NCBI RefSeq assembly: GCF_008079445.1
Contig: NZ_VRYH01000004.1
Location: 419,591 to 483,590, forward strand
Origin: Aidingimonas lacisalsi
Lineage (GTDB): Bacteria; Pseudomonadota; Gammaproteobacteria; Pseudomonadales; Halomonadaceae
Reading direction: 5' to 3'
DNA length: 64,000 bases
Below are positions 54,815 through 62,630 of this stretch, one piece after another. Made by a program: the position numbers and the translations under genes. The notes beneath the pieces were generated by a model. That model saw nothing but the letters and a program-made list of their open reading frames with translations, was not told where the DNA came from and searched no databases. Within the stretch, counting starts at the first letter, position 1, and each line of letters starts with the position of its first letter.

Positions 54815-56470
54815 TCAGGGTTTAGGTGGCGTCGCATAGGCAGCCCCGGTCAAACGGATCTCCAGCAAGGAAGGTCCGTCATGACACTGGCAACGGGACA
54901 ACGCTTCGGACAACTGGGCATTGTCATCGATGGCTTCGGCATGCAGGCCAAACCCCTTGGCCAGGGCAACGAAATCCGGGTTATCGAGCTCCGTTCCCGA
55001 CACCCGGCCTGGAAAGCGGCGCTCCTGGTGCATCCGAATCGTTCCATAGCTGCCGTTATTCACGACCACGAAGAGAATCTGCAACCCCAGCATGTTGGCC
55101 GTCGCCAGTTCCTGGATACTCATCAGCGCACACCCGTCGCCACCGAAGGCCACGACGGTTCGCTGCGGATATGCCAGCTTGGCGCCAATGGCAGCGGGAA
55201 TGCCATAACCCATCGCGCCGCTCGTCGGCGCCAGTTGGGAACGGAAGGTATGAAAGTTCAAATAGCGCTGCAGCCACAACGTATAGTTGCCCGCACCATT
55301 CGAGTAAATCGTGTCTCTCGGCAGCGCCTTCCCGATCGACGACACGACAGTCTGGAGATCCAGTTTGTCTTGTGTCGGTTCAGCATGCGCATAGGACTCG
55401 TAGGCCTGCCGGGCTGCGGATAAATAGGCCGCCCGCGAGTCGTTTCCCGTGTGCGGCAGCGAGCTCAGCGTTTCAGCAAACTCCGGTGACGTCGCATTGA
55501 TCAGTATCCCTTGATAGACACGGCCCAATTCGCGGCTATCGGCATGGATATGAACGAGTGGCTGTTCAGGGTTGGGTGGCGTCAACAACGTATAACCTTG
55601 CGTCGTGGCTTCACCTAACCTGGCTCCCAACGCAATGACCAGATCCGACTGCTTGACGAGCTCATTCGCCTGGGCCGATGCGCCCAGTCCCAGCCGCCCG
55701 ACATAAGCATGTGAGTCATTGTCCACGAAATCCTGACAACGGAACGAAGCCAGAATCGGCACTTGGTGAGCTTCAGCAAACCGGCGGACATCGTTCCCCG
55801 CCTGCTGGCTCCAACCACCACCTCCCACGATCAGCACTGGCCGCTGTGCCGCTCCCAGTGCCTCGGAAAAGCTGGCCAATGACGACCCATGCGGTGCGAT
55901 CGGTAGCCGGCTGGCCGGTGCCGCGTCGCTGACCGTTACCGTTTCATCCAACATGTCCTCGGGTAGCGACATGACCACAGGGCCCGGCCGACCGGAGATG
56001 GCGGTTTGAAAAGCGCGCGCCAGCATTTCGGGCAGGCGCTTGGCATCATCGACCTCGGTTACCCACTTGGCAACCGGACCGAACATCTGCCGGTAATCGA
56101 TTTCCTGGAACGCTTCACGCTCACGCATGTCACGTGCCACCTGACCGATGAACAGGATCATCGGCGTCGAATCCTGATGTGCGGTATGCACGCCGATACT
56201 GGCATGCGACGCCCCTGGTCCACGCGTCACGAAACAGATACCCGGCATTCCGGTCATCTTCCCGTAGGCCTCCGCCATATTGGAGGCCCCGGCCTCGTGT
56301 CGACAGGTCGCCAGAGACAGTCGTTCACGGCAGTCATACAAGGCATCGAGGATACCAAGATAGCTTTCACCCGGCACGGCAAAGGCCTGGGTCACGCCAT
56401 TATGCAACAAGGCGTCGACAAGGACCTGCGCCCCGGTTCGGGGCGGCGGCTGTTCTTGCGCAGTGGTCAT
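54815..56470 (-). CDS. Thiamine diphosphate-dependent enzyme, acetolactate synthase-like
   Basis: Enzyme of 551 residues with the three-domain TPP layout. The cofactor-activating Glu is in [15 protein letters not shown]; the pyrimidine domain has [20 protein letters not shown]; the diphosphate-binding GDG-N motif is [14 protein letters not shown] to [11 protein letters not shown]. Members include acetolactate synthase, glyoxylate carboligase, benzoylformate decarboxylase and sulfoacetaldehyde acetyltransferase. There is no ilvN-type small subunit, and the neighbours (glucarate dehydratase, NIPSNAP) point to sugar-acid or 2-keto acid breakdown, not branched-chain synthesis. Reaction unresolved. 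Confidence 0.85.
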   Translation of the reverse strand: MTTAQEQPPPRTGAQVLVDALLHNGVTQAFAVPGESYLGILDALYDCRERLSLATCRHEAGASNMAEAYGKMTGMPGICFVTRGPGASHASIGVHTAHQDSTPMILFIGQVARDMREREAFQEIDYRQMFGPVAKWVTEVDDAKRLPEMLARAFQTAISGRPGPVVMSLPEDMLDETVTVSDAAPASRLPIAPHGSSLASFSEALGAAQRPVLIVGGGGWSQQAGNDVRRFAEAHQVPILASFRCQDFVDNDSHAYVGRLGLGASAQANELVKQSDLVIALGARLGEATTQGYTLLTPPNPEQPLVHIHADSRELGRVYQGILINATSPEFAETLSSLPHTGNDSRAAYLSAARQAYESYAHAEPTQDKLDLQTVVSSIGKALPRDTIYSNGAGNYTLWLQRYLNFHTFRSQLAPTSGAMGYGIPAAIGAKLAYPQRTVVAFGGDGCALMSIQELATANMLGLQILFVVVNNGSYGTIRMHQERRFPGRVSGTELDNPDFVALAKGFGLHAEAIDDNAQLSEALSRCQCHDGPSLLEIRLTGAAYATPPKP

Positions 56471-56484
56471 AAGCGCCTAATGCC

Positions 56485-56802
56485 TCATAGCGGAGAAAAA
56501 CTGGTCGAACGGAGCAGTTTATTGGTCTGGTGCTGCACATTACCCGCCTCGGCACTCTTCTTGCGATAGGCGATCCAGTCGGGATCGTTCTCCATCGCCG
56601 TCCGGCGGGCTTCACGATCCGCAGCGCTCTCATATCCCCACATGTGCACCACCTGATTCAAATCCCCCGTCTCGGTGACGAAATACCCCAACAGATTGCC
56701 CAGATGCTTCTGTTGGATAGGCAACCCCTCGCGCTCGTACAGTTCAAGAAAGGCCTTCAAACGTCCAGGTACCATGGTGTAAGTGCGTAAATCGACGAGC
56801 AT
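56485..56802 (-). CDS. NIPSNAP-family protein
   Basis: Small ferredoxin-like alpha/beta barrel protein of 105 residues: start MLVDLRTYTMVPGRLKAFLEL and central TGDLNQVVHMWGYESAADRE are family hallmarks. A strong AAGGAGG lies before the ATG. Function is generally unknown; family members occur in operons for odd carbon sources. First gene of the minus-strand set, 14 bases before the TPP enzyme. Confidence 0.9.
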   Translation of the reverse strand: MLVDLRTYTMVPGRLKAFLELYEREGLPIQQKHLGNLLGYFVTETGDLNQVVHMWGYESAADREARRTAMENDPDWIAYRKKSAEAGNVQHQTNKLLRSTSFSPL

Positions 56803-56836
56803 GTTTCCTCCTTTTGATCTTGGAACCCTCCCACTT

Positions 56837-57052
56837 GTAATACATATGATGAAATTCGCTAATACGACGTTAGTCGTGCATGTCGTAGGCGACTAGCTCA
56901 ATAAGCTGTCAGCATGTCTCTGCGCGACTGGGTGATTCGACCGATAGCTTCACGCTTGTGGCTGATAGCCGACTCGTTCATGGCCCACGATAGACTAAAG
57001 ATTAATATCCTGCAGCCAAGTCTACCGCTAGGTTAGTTGTATGATGTATTAC
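56837..57052. promoter_or_regulatory. Mirrored repeats flanking the divergent sugar-acid promoters
   Basis: GTAATACAT at 56837-56845 and its exact reverse complement ATGTATTAC at 57044-57052 lie 34 bases upstream of the NIPSNAP gene and 19 bases upstream of the yiaK-type gene, in mirror orientation. Each sits at a position suited to repressing its own operon, which would give common control by one regulator not encoded in the window. Confidence 0.45.
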
Positions 57053-57071
57053 CTAAAGGGCAGCATGATCA

Positions 57072-58088
57072 ATGACAGCAGTTCCCTTTTCGACCCTGGC
57101 TAGCACGCTGGAACGAGTCTTGTCGCGGGCCGGCCTACGCAGCGAAGAGGCCAAGCTCTGTGCGCGTATTCATGCCGAGAGCACCTGGGACGGCGTCGCC
57201 TCGCATGGCGTCGGTCGTATCGTGCGTTTCGTCGATTACGTCAAGCGCGGCTGGATCGATACCGATGCCACACTGAGCAAAGTGCAAGCGCTGGGGCCAT
57301 TAGAAGTCTACGATGGCGGATTCGGCATCGGTGTCCGCAATGCCATGGACGCTACGGAGCGTGCCATGACCCTCGCCAGCGAGCATGGCCTGGGGCTTGT
57401 CGCGGTACGCGATACCACACACTGGATGCGTGGTGGCAGCTACGGCTGGCATGCCGTCGAACGGGGATATGCCGCCATCATGTGGACCAATACCGAATCC
57501 TGCATGCCGGCCTGGGGAGCGTCACAACAGAGTATCGGCAACAATCCGCTGGTCATGGCCGTGCCCAGCGACAACGGCCCGCTGGTCCTCGACATGGCCA
57601 TGTCACAGTTTTCCTACGGCAAGCTCAAGACACAACGGTTGCAGCACCGCCAGTTACCGATCGATGGCGGCTTCGACGACAGCGGCTCCCTCACCAGAGA
57701 TCCAGCCGCCATCGAAGCGACACGTCGTATACTTCCCATGGGATACTGGAAAGGCTCGGGACTGGCCATTCTACTCGATGCTCTAGCGGCCCTGCTCTCG
57801 CAAGGGAAGCCGAGTCATGAAATCGACGAACTGCAACGGGGCAGCGGAACGGGTGCCTGTCAGGTCTTCATGCTGTTCGACCCCACGCATCTGGGCGGTC
57901 AGGATATGTGCCAGACTCTGGTGGACAGCATTACCGCCCACCTGGAAGCCGCCACCCCGGATGAGAGCGGTAACACAGTACGCTGGCCGGGCAAGACGAC
58001 ATACGAGACTCGCCGGCGGGACAAGAACGACCATGTCGTCGAGGTCGACGATACGACCTGGAACGATATCCTCGCTCTCGCTGAGTGA
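57072..58088 (+). CDS. yiaK: 2,3-diketo-L-gulonate reductase (YiaK type)
   Basis: Malate/L-lactate dehydrogenase-family NAD(P)H oxidoreductase of 338 residues (E. coli YiaK 332). Strong similarity by eye: TTHWMRGGSYGWHAVERGY, RQLPIDGGFDDSGSLT, ILPMGYWKGSGLAILLD and SHGVGRIVRFVDYV, covering the catalytic His and the unusual NAD-binding fold. YiaK reduces 2,3-diketo-L-gulonate to 3-keto-L-gulonate in ascorbate breakdown. In E. coli it precedes a TRAP carrier (YiaMNO); here it precedes a TctCBA carrier, presumably for the same or a similar acid. Confidence 0.9.
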   Translation: MTAVPFSTLASTLERVLSRAGLRSEEAKLCARIHAESTWDGVASHGVGRIVRFVDYVKRGWIDTDATLSKVQALGPLEVYDGGFGIGVRNAMDATERAMTLASEHGLGLVAVRDTTHWMRGGSYGWHAVERGYAAIMWTNTESCMPAWGASQQSIGNNPLVMAVPSDNGPLVLDMAMSQFSYGKLKTQRLQHRQLPIDGGFDDSGSLTRDPAAIEATRRILPMGYWKGSGLAILLDALAALLSQGKPSHEIDELQRGSGTGACQVFMLFDPTHLGGQDMCQTLVDSITAHLEAATPDESGNTVRWPGKTTYETRRRDKNDHVVEVDDTTWNDILALAE

Positions 58089-58113
58089 GGTCACTACGTT
58101 CACCAAGCACCAC

Positions 58114-58138
58114 CTCCGCCGGTACCTTATCGGCGGAG
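58114..58138 (+). other. Hairpin between yiaK and tctC, system 3
   Basis: Perfect eight-base arms CTCCGCCG/CGGCGGAG with a nine-base loop, 25 bases after the yiaK stop. No T-run. It may partly terminate or set the ratio of enzyme to transporter expression. Confidence 0.5.
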
Positions 58139-58175
58139 ACATCACCAAGCGCAAGACAACAACAGGAGCAACGCG

Positions 58176-59147
58176 ATGCTTAAACGAGCGATGGGTATTG
58201 CCTGCATCATGTCAGTCGCAGCCACGAGTGCCAGCGCTGACGACTATCCAACACGCGACATCCGCATGATCGTGCCTTGGGCAGCCGGTGGTGGTACCGA
58301 CGGTATCGTGCGCAAGATCACCGATCTGACGGAAGAGACGCTGCCGGGCACCATGTACGTCGAAAACATCGAAGGCGGCATGAGTGGCAATGGGCTGATC
58401 CAGCTCATCAACGCCAACGCCGATGGGTACACCCTGGGCGCGCTGACCTACGACAGTGTCGTCACCGTTCCCTGGCAGGACATGCTGTCCGGCTACAGCG
58501 TCGACAAGATGGACTTGATCGCGCGGATCACCAGCGAGCCGGATGCGCTCATCGTACCCGACGAGTCGGAGTACGAGGACTTCGACGAGCTGATTGCAGC
58601 CGCCAAGGAATCCCCCGGCGAGATTCGTGCCGGCATCCAGAACATGGGCGCCCGCACTCACCTGACCCTGCTCCAGTTGATGGACGCAACCGGCGCAGAC
58701 TTCAAGCTCGTCTCCTACCCAGGCGGTGCTGCACCGCAAAAGGAAGCGCTGCTGAATGGTGAAATCGATTTCGCCATTACCAGCCTGGGCGATTTCGCCT
58801 CTCTGATCAACGGCGGCGATGCACGCGGTCTGCTGGAGTTCACCGACGTACAGAGCGAGTCCTTCCCGGAGATTCCGCCGGTTTCCGAGTATGATCTCGA
58901 CGTCCAGATGGGCAGCTTCATCATCCTGGCCGCGCCAGCCGGCACCCCGGAAGACGTGCTGGACAAGCTCGAAAGCGCTTATCAGGAAGCGTATGAAAGC
59001 GACGAGTTTCAGGAATGGCTGGTCGACGTAGGTGTCACCCCCAACTGGTTGGGTAGTGACGACGTCACCGAGTGGGTGAAGGAGACTCAGGAAGAAATCT
59101 TCGCCACCATGGAAGACCTGCAGGAGCAAGGCATCATCGAAGAATGA
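58176..59147 (+). CDS. Tripartite tricarboxylate transporter binding protein (TctC), system 3
   Basis: Bug-family binding protein of 323 residues with a signal peptide (MGIACIMSVAATSASA) and mature start DDYPTRDIRMIVPWAAGGGTDGIVRK. Further family features: GMSGNGLIQLINANADGYTL and the C-terminal PAGTPEDVLDKLESAYQEA. AGGAG lies before the ATG. Linked to the YiaK-type reductase, so the ligand is plausibly diketogulonate or a related sugar acid. Confidence 0.92.
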   Translation: MLKRAMGIACIMSVAATSASADDYPTRDIRMIVPWAAGGGTDGIVRKITDLTEETLPGTMYVENIEGGMSGNGLIQLINANADGYTLGALTYDSVVTVPWQDMLSGYSVDKMDLIARITSEPDALIVPDESEYEDFDELIAAAKESPGEIRAGIQNMGARTHLTLLQLMDATGADFKLVSYPGGAAPQKEALLNGEIDFAITSLGDFASLINGGDARGLLEFTDVQSESFPEIPPVSEYDLDVQMGSFIILAAPAGTPEDVLDKLESAYQEAYESDEFQEWLVDVGVTPNWLGSDDVTEWVKETQEEIFATMEDLQEQGIIEE

Positions 59148-59153
59148 TATTTG

Positions 59154-59182
59154 GCCCGCTACGGCATCGCTCCGTAGCGGGC
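59154..59182 (+). other. Intercistronic hairpin after tctC, system 3
   Basis: 29-base stem-loop with 11 perfect pairs (arms GCCCGCTACGG/CCGTAGCGGGC) and a seven-base loop, six bases after the binding-protein stop. No T-run. Likely an mRNA-stabilising or attenuating element favouring high binding-protein levels. Its outer stem equals that of the hairpin at 40622-40650. Confidence 0.65.
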
Positions 59183-59230
59183 TCATCATTCCCAGTACCA
59201 AGGCTTTCCGATGACTAGAGGGTCAATTTC

Positions 59231-59740
59231 TTGAAACATGCGTACGGTTTGGGGGGCAAATGGGTCGTGCCCGCCCTGATACTCATAGTAACGACCATCT
59301 ATCTGGTCGAAGCCCTGAAAATGGCACCCCCCATCCAGGGAGGTGACATAACGGCATCGTTCTTTCCAGTCCTTCTCGCTGTAATCATGTACCTGTCCAT
59401 CGTCGTCGTGTTATGGCAAGGCCGCAACAAACGAGATGGCCACGATACCGATGACAGCGGGGATGAAGCCAAGGCGACAGAGACGGGCGAGCGGCAGTTC
59501 GGCGCACTCTGGGTCACCCTCTTGACAGGTGTGTACATCGGCGTCTTTTCCGTCATCGGATACTCTCTCTCGACGTTCCTGTACGTCTTCCTGCTGACGT
59601 TCATTTTCGGCGAGCGCGGATTCGGTAAAGGTGGCAAGGCCTGGATCGTGAAGATCCTTGCCGCAGCCATTATCACACTGCTCGGTTACGCCCTGTTCGA
59701 ACTCATTTTCCAGGTACGACTGCCCACGTTGTGGACGTAA
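59231..59740 (+). CDS. Tripartite tricarboxylate transporter small permease (TctB), system 3
   Basis: Membrane protein of 169 residues with four helices (VVPALILIVTTIYLVEALKM; FFPVLLAVIMYLSIVVVLW; LWVTLLTGVYIGVFSVIGYS; AWIVKILAAAIITLLGYALF) and a charged Asp-rich loop. The start is a TTG at 59231 with AGAGGG about nine bases upstream; no ATG fits the frame better. Confidence 0.85.
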   Translation: MKHAYGLGGKWVVPALILIVTTIYLVEALKMAPPIQGGDITASFFPVLLAVIMYLSIVVVLWQGRNKRDGHDTDDSGDEAKATETGERQFGALWVTLLTGVYIGVFSVIGYSLSTFLYVFLLTFIFGERGFGKGGKAWIVKILAAAIITLLGYALFELIFQVRLPTLWT

Positions 59741-59745
59741 CGGTT

Positions 59746-61272
59746 ATGGACTACATCAACGAGATACTCAACGGATTCGCCACACTGGCGCAGCCGGAAA
59801 TCCTTGCCTACATGATCGGCGGCTACCTGATCGGCACGTTTTTCGGCGCGGTACCGGGGCTGACATCGATGCTAGCCATCGCCCTGCTGCTGCCGCTCAC
59901 CTATAGCCTGGACGTAACGGCAGCCCTGGTTGCCTGCGCCAGCATCTTCATGGCCGGCATGTGCAGCGGCAGCATCACGGCCACCACGATCAACATTCCC
60001 GGCGCCCCTGCCTCAATGATGACCGCCATCGAAGGCTACCCGCTGCAACAGCGCGGTCAAGGTGCCAAGGCGCTGGGCCATGCCGCTCTGGCTTCCATGA
60101 TCGGCGGCGCCATCGGCGCGGTTCTACTGATGCTGATCGCTCCCATGGCGGCCGAAGCCGCGCTTCTGATACGCACGCCCGGCAAATTCTCGCTAATTGC
60201 CTTTGCGTTAATCGTGATCGTCATATCCCAGCGTGACTCCATCCCCAAAGGGCTGGTAGCCACGACACTTGGCGTCATGGTCGCTACGGTCGGCATCGAT
60301 GTGATGCAGCCGATCGCTCGTTTCACCTTCGGGACCAGCACCCTGATGCAGGGTATCGATATCATGCCTCTGGTCATCGGTGCCTTCGCCATCAGTGAAT
60401 TGCTCGTTCAAGCCCAGAAGCGCGAGGCACGCACGGTCGACACGGAGGATATCAAGGCGCAGAAAGTCCGCCGTCGGGATTTCATCCCACCGCTCAGCGA
60501 GGTGCGTGAAATCGGGCTGTTCCGCTATATCAAGTCCGCCATCATCGGTTATGGCATCGGCGTCTTGCCCGGTGCAGGAGGCTCGATGGCCGCCTTCGTT
60601 TCCTATGCCGAGTCAATGCGCAGTTCCAAACATCCCGAGCGCTACGGCAAAGGGTCGCATGAGGGAATCGCGGCCGCGGAAGGCGCCAACAACTCGATGT
60701 GTAGCGGGGCTTTCGTACCGATGCTCACGTTCGGTATTCCCGGCGACCCGACCACGGCGATCGTACTTGGGGTGCTGGTGATCAACGGCCTGCAGCCTGG
60801 CCCTCAATTTCTGGATACCCAGCTGCATCTCATCGCCCCGATGTTCGCCGCGCTATTCCTCAGCGCTCTGGTGCTGGTGCCCTTGACGCTGTACATCCTG
60901 GGCCCCTACTTCGTGCGTATCGTCTCGATCAGGCGGGATATACTCTACTCGAGCATTGCTGTCGTCGCACTGGTGGGGAGCTACGTCGCCACGTACTCGA
61001 TGTTCCAGATGATGCTAGCGCTGATCTTCGGTGTCGTCGCCTTCATACTGCGCAAGCACGGCTACCCCATCGCCTGTCTCCTGCTCGGCTTCGTGCTTGG
61101 GCCGAGTCTGGAAGAGTACTGCCGCCGTTCGCTGTCCATCAACGATGGCAATCCGCTGGTATTCATCACCAATCTCGACAGCTTGTTCTTCCTGCTGCTG
61201 ACGGCTGTCTTCTATTACTTCATGGTGATTCGCAAACCCAAGACGCCAACGGTGGAAGACGTCACGAAATAG
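59746..61272 (+). CDS. Tripartite tricarboxylate transporter large permease (TctA), system 3
   Basis: Permease of 508 residues with duplicated TctA motifs: IGTFFGAVPGLTSMLAIALL with SGSITATTINIPGAPASMMT, and IGYGIGVLPGAGGSMAAFVS with CSGAFVPMLTFGIPGDPTTA. ATG 59746 begins five bases after tctB; an in-frame GTG at 59731 would overlap tctB and is the alternative, since neither has a good ribosome site. Last gene before a strong bidirectional terminator. Confidence 0.93.
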   Translation: MDYINEILNGFATLAQPEILAYMIGGYLIGTFFGAVPGLTSMLAIALLLPLTYSLDVTAALVACASIFMAGMCSGSITATTINIPGAPASMMTAIEGYPLQQRGQGAKALGHAALASMIGGAIGAVLLMLIAPMAAEAALLIRTPGKFSLIAFALIVIVISQRDSIPKGLVATTLGVMVATVGIDVMQPIARFTFGTSTLMQGIDIMPLVIGAFAISELLVQAQKREARTVDTEDIKAQKVRRRDFIPPLSEVREIGLFRYIKSAIIGYGIGVLPGAGGSMAAFVSYAESMRSSKHPERYGKGSHEGIAAAEGANNSMCSGAFVPMLTFGIPGDPTTAIVLGVLVINGLQPGPQFLDTQLHLIAPMFAALFLSALVLVPLTLYILGPYFVRIVSIRRDILYSSIAVVALVGSYVATYSMFQMMLALIFGVVAFILRKHGYPIACLLLGFVLGPSLEEYCRRSLSINDGNPLVFITNLDSLFFLLLTAVFYYFMVIRKPKTPTVEDVTK

Positions 61273-61316
61273 CGTGACACGCCGTCTTCGCGCAAGACAG
61301 GTACCGCGCTAAACGC

Positions 61317-61351
61317 AAGACGCCTCGGCACGAGCGATGCCGAGGCGTCTT
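61317..61351. terminator. Strong bidirectional terminator
   Basis: Fourteen perfect pairs, arms AAGACGCCTCGGCA/TGCCGAGGCGTCTT, seven-base loop, followed by CTTTC on the plus strand. Lies between the convergent tctA (ends 61272) and hypothetical gene (ends 61374). Confidence 0.85.
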
Positions 61352-61373
61352 CTTTCATCGCTGAGCCGTCTCG

Positions 61374-62228
61374 TCATGCCATGGATACTGGCTCGCAATC
61401 GTTCAAGGCAGCGACGAATCGATTCAACGCTTCCTGTCCATGAGCTCCCTGCGTTACCTCTCGCCACCAGTCCACATGAACGGCCCGAACACGTACGACA
61501 ATCTTATCCAGTCCTACCACCTGGGCCATCGCCAGACGGTGCAACCCTTTGTTGAGCTTGAGTATCCGACCTTGCCGATCGATGGCTACGCCTAATCGAT
61601 CCTTCCCGCGTGTTGCATCGAACCCAGACCGGGCCATCACATCCATGTAACCAAGATACAACGTCAGATAGTGGCACACTCGCATGCTGGTGTTGAGCAG
61701 CACGCCCCGATGCGGAGAACAGAACGGCTTCCCTGACTTCAACTGTTGGACGAAGTGCTGATAGGACGAACTTTCACCAAGGTTGCTGCGATGCTGCCAG
61801 ATGTCACTGATAAAACGGTAACGCTGGCTCGTCTGAAAATCGAAACGCATCAAATCCCAATCCCCCTGCCAAATGAAGCGATTGGAAGCGCCGCGCCGCT
61901 CTCGCCGATCCGTGAACGACCGCTTGAGCGACATCGAATATACCAGCTTGGCAGGGTCGATAGTGATATCCAGCTTGCTGTCCAAATACGTTTCGACACT
62001 ACGACGCGGCAGTCCCATCGCTTCAATACGATGACTCAAGGGACGTTCTTCCAACCACTGCTTGAACAGCCAGTCCTCCGCCGGACGAACCGTATAAGAC
62101 GACACGGAATCACGCAGCCAATATAGCCAACGCGAACGCTGCATGGCCCAGCGCAACTTGGGATCGTAGAGCTCGGGTTGAACCGGCTCCCCAGTAGGGG
62201 TTTTGGGTAGTTCGTCCCTGGAACTCAT
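61374..62228 (-). CDS. Hypothetical protein with ParB-like C-terminal segment
   Basis: Protein of 284 residues from ATG 62228, which has GAGGA seven bases upstream; a longer Cys/Arg-rich N-terminus is discounted. I do not recognise it firmly. It is basic, soluble and Arg/Trp-rich (RSRWLYWLRDSVSSYTVRPA). The segment DRLGVAIDRQGRILKLNKGLHRLAMAQ resembles ParB-nuclease-type folds seen in small proteins of sugar and LPS loci. It lies next to a GT8 stump, so a role in envelope polysaccharide biology is possible but unproven. Confidence 0.65.
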   Translation of the reverse strand: MSSRDELPKTPTGEPVQPELYDPKLRWAMQRSRWLYWLRDSVSSYTVRPAEDWLFKQWLEERPLSHRIEAMGLPRRSVETYLDSKLDITIDPAKLVYSMSLKRSFTDRRERRGASNRFIWQGDWDLMRFDFQTSQRYRFISDIWQHRSNLGESSSYQHFVQQLKSGKPFCSPHRGVLLNTSMRVCHYLTLYLGYMDVMARSGFDATRGKDRLGVAIDRQGRILKLNKGLHRLAMAQVVGLDKIVVRVRAVHVDWWREVTQGAHGQEALNRFVAALNDCEPVSMA

Positions 62229-62300
62229 AACACGTCCTCTACACCCACAGCGAATGCGACTCATGCATCCAACACAACGACAACTTACCATTTCGGCCAG

Positions 62301-62621
62301 TCAGTGAGACTTGACTCGCCGGCGGCGAATCTTGCGATGTTTCATGGCCAATCGCAGCCGCTTTGACCATGGTAGCCGCTGCCTCAATTCTCGTGCATCA
62401 ATCGGCCAGGGAGTCCTTTGCGTATAAGACAGAAACACTGACTGCAAAGGATGCACACACATGGAATGCCACGGTTTGACCGAACCGATGAAATGAACGA
62501 TACGGGGTGTCCGAATCGCGTTTTCCAACGCCCGCAAATAGGGACGTAAATGCGTATATCCCTTTTCAACCGCCGCATAGGCCGTCGGTTGAAAGTTCCA
62601 CGCCGGCGACAGCGGCATCAA
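62301..62621 (-). pseudogene. C-terminal fragment of a GT8-family glycosyltransferase
   Basis: 106 codons matching the end of LgtC/WaaO-type GT8 enzymes: PLSPAWNFQP, RTPRIVHFIGSVKPWH (with the conserved HFxGxxKPW), VHPLQSVFLSYTQRTPWP. A complete enzyme has about 300 residues, so the catalytic DxD half is missing. The fragment is in the same reading frame as cysNC and starts immediately behind its TGA stop (codons GTT-CAC-TGC-TTG-ATG follow), as if a deletion joined the two. It may be untranslated debris or a short product from the TTG/ATG at 62621/62618. Confidence 0.75.
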
Positions 62622-62630
62622 GCAGTGAAC

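Noticed and set aside
54815..56470. Housekeeping acetolactate synthase large subunit (IlvB/IlvI)
   Set aside because: No small regulatory subunit or other branched-chain genes nearby; the context is sugar-acid catabolism.
58212..59201. Open frame of about 329 codons opposite TctC system 3
   Set aside because: Antisense to a well-supported binding-protein gene; no ribosome site or family resemblance.
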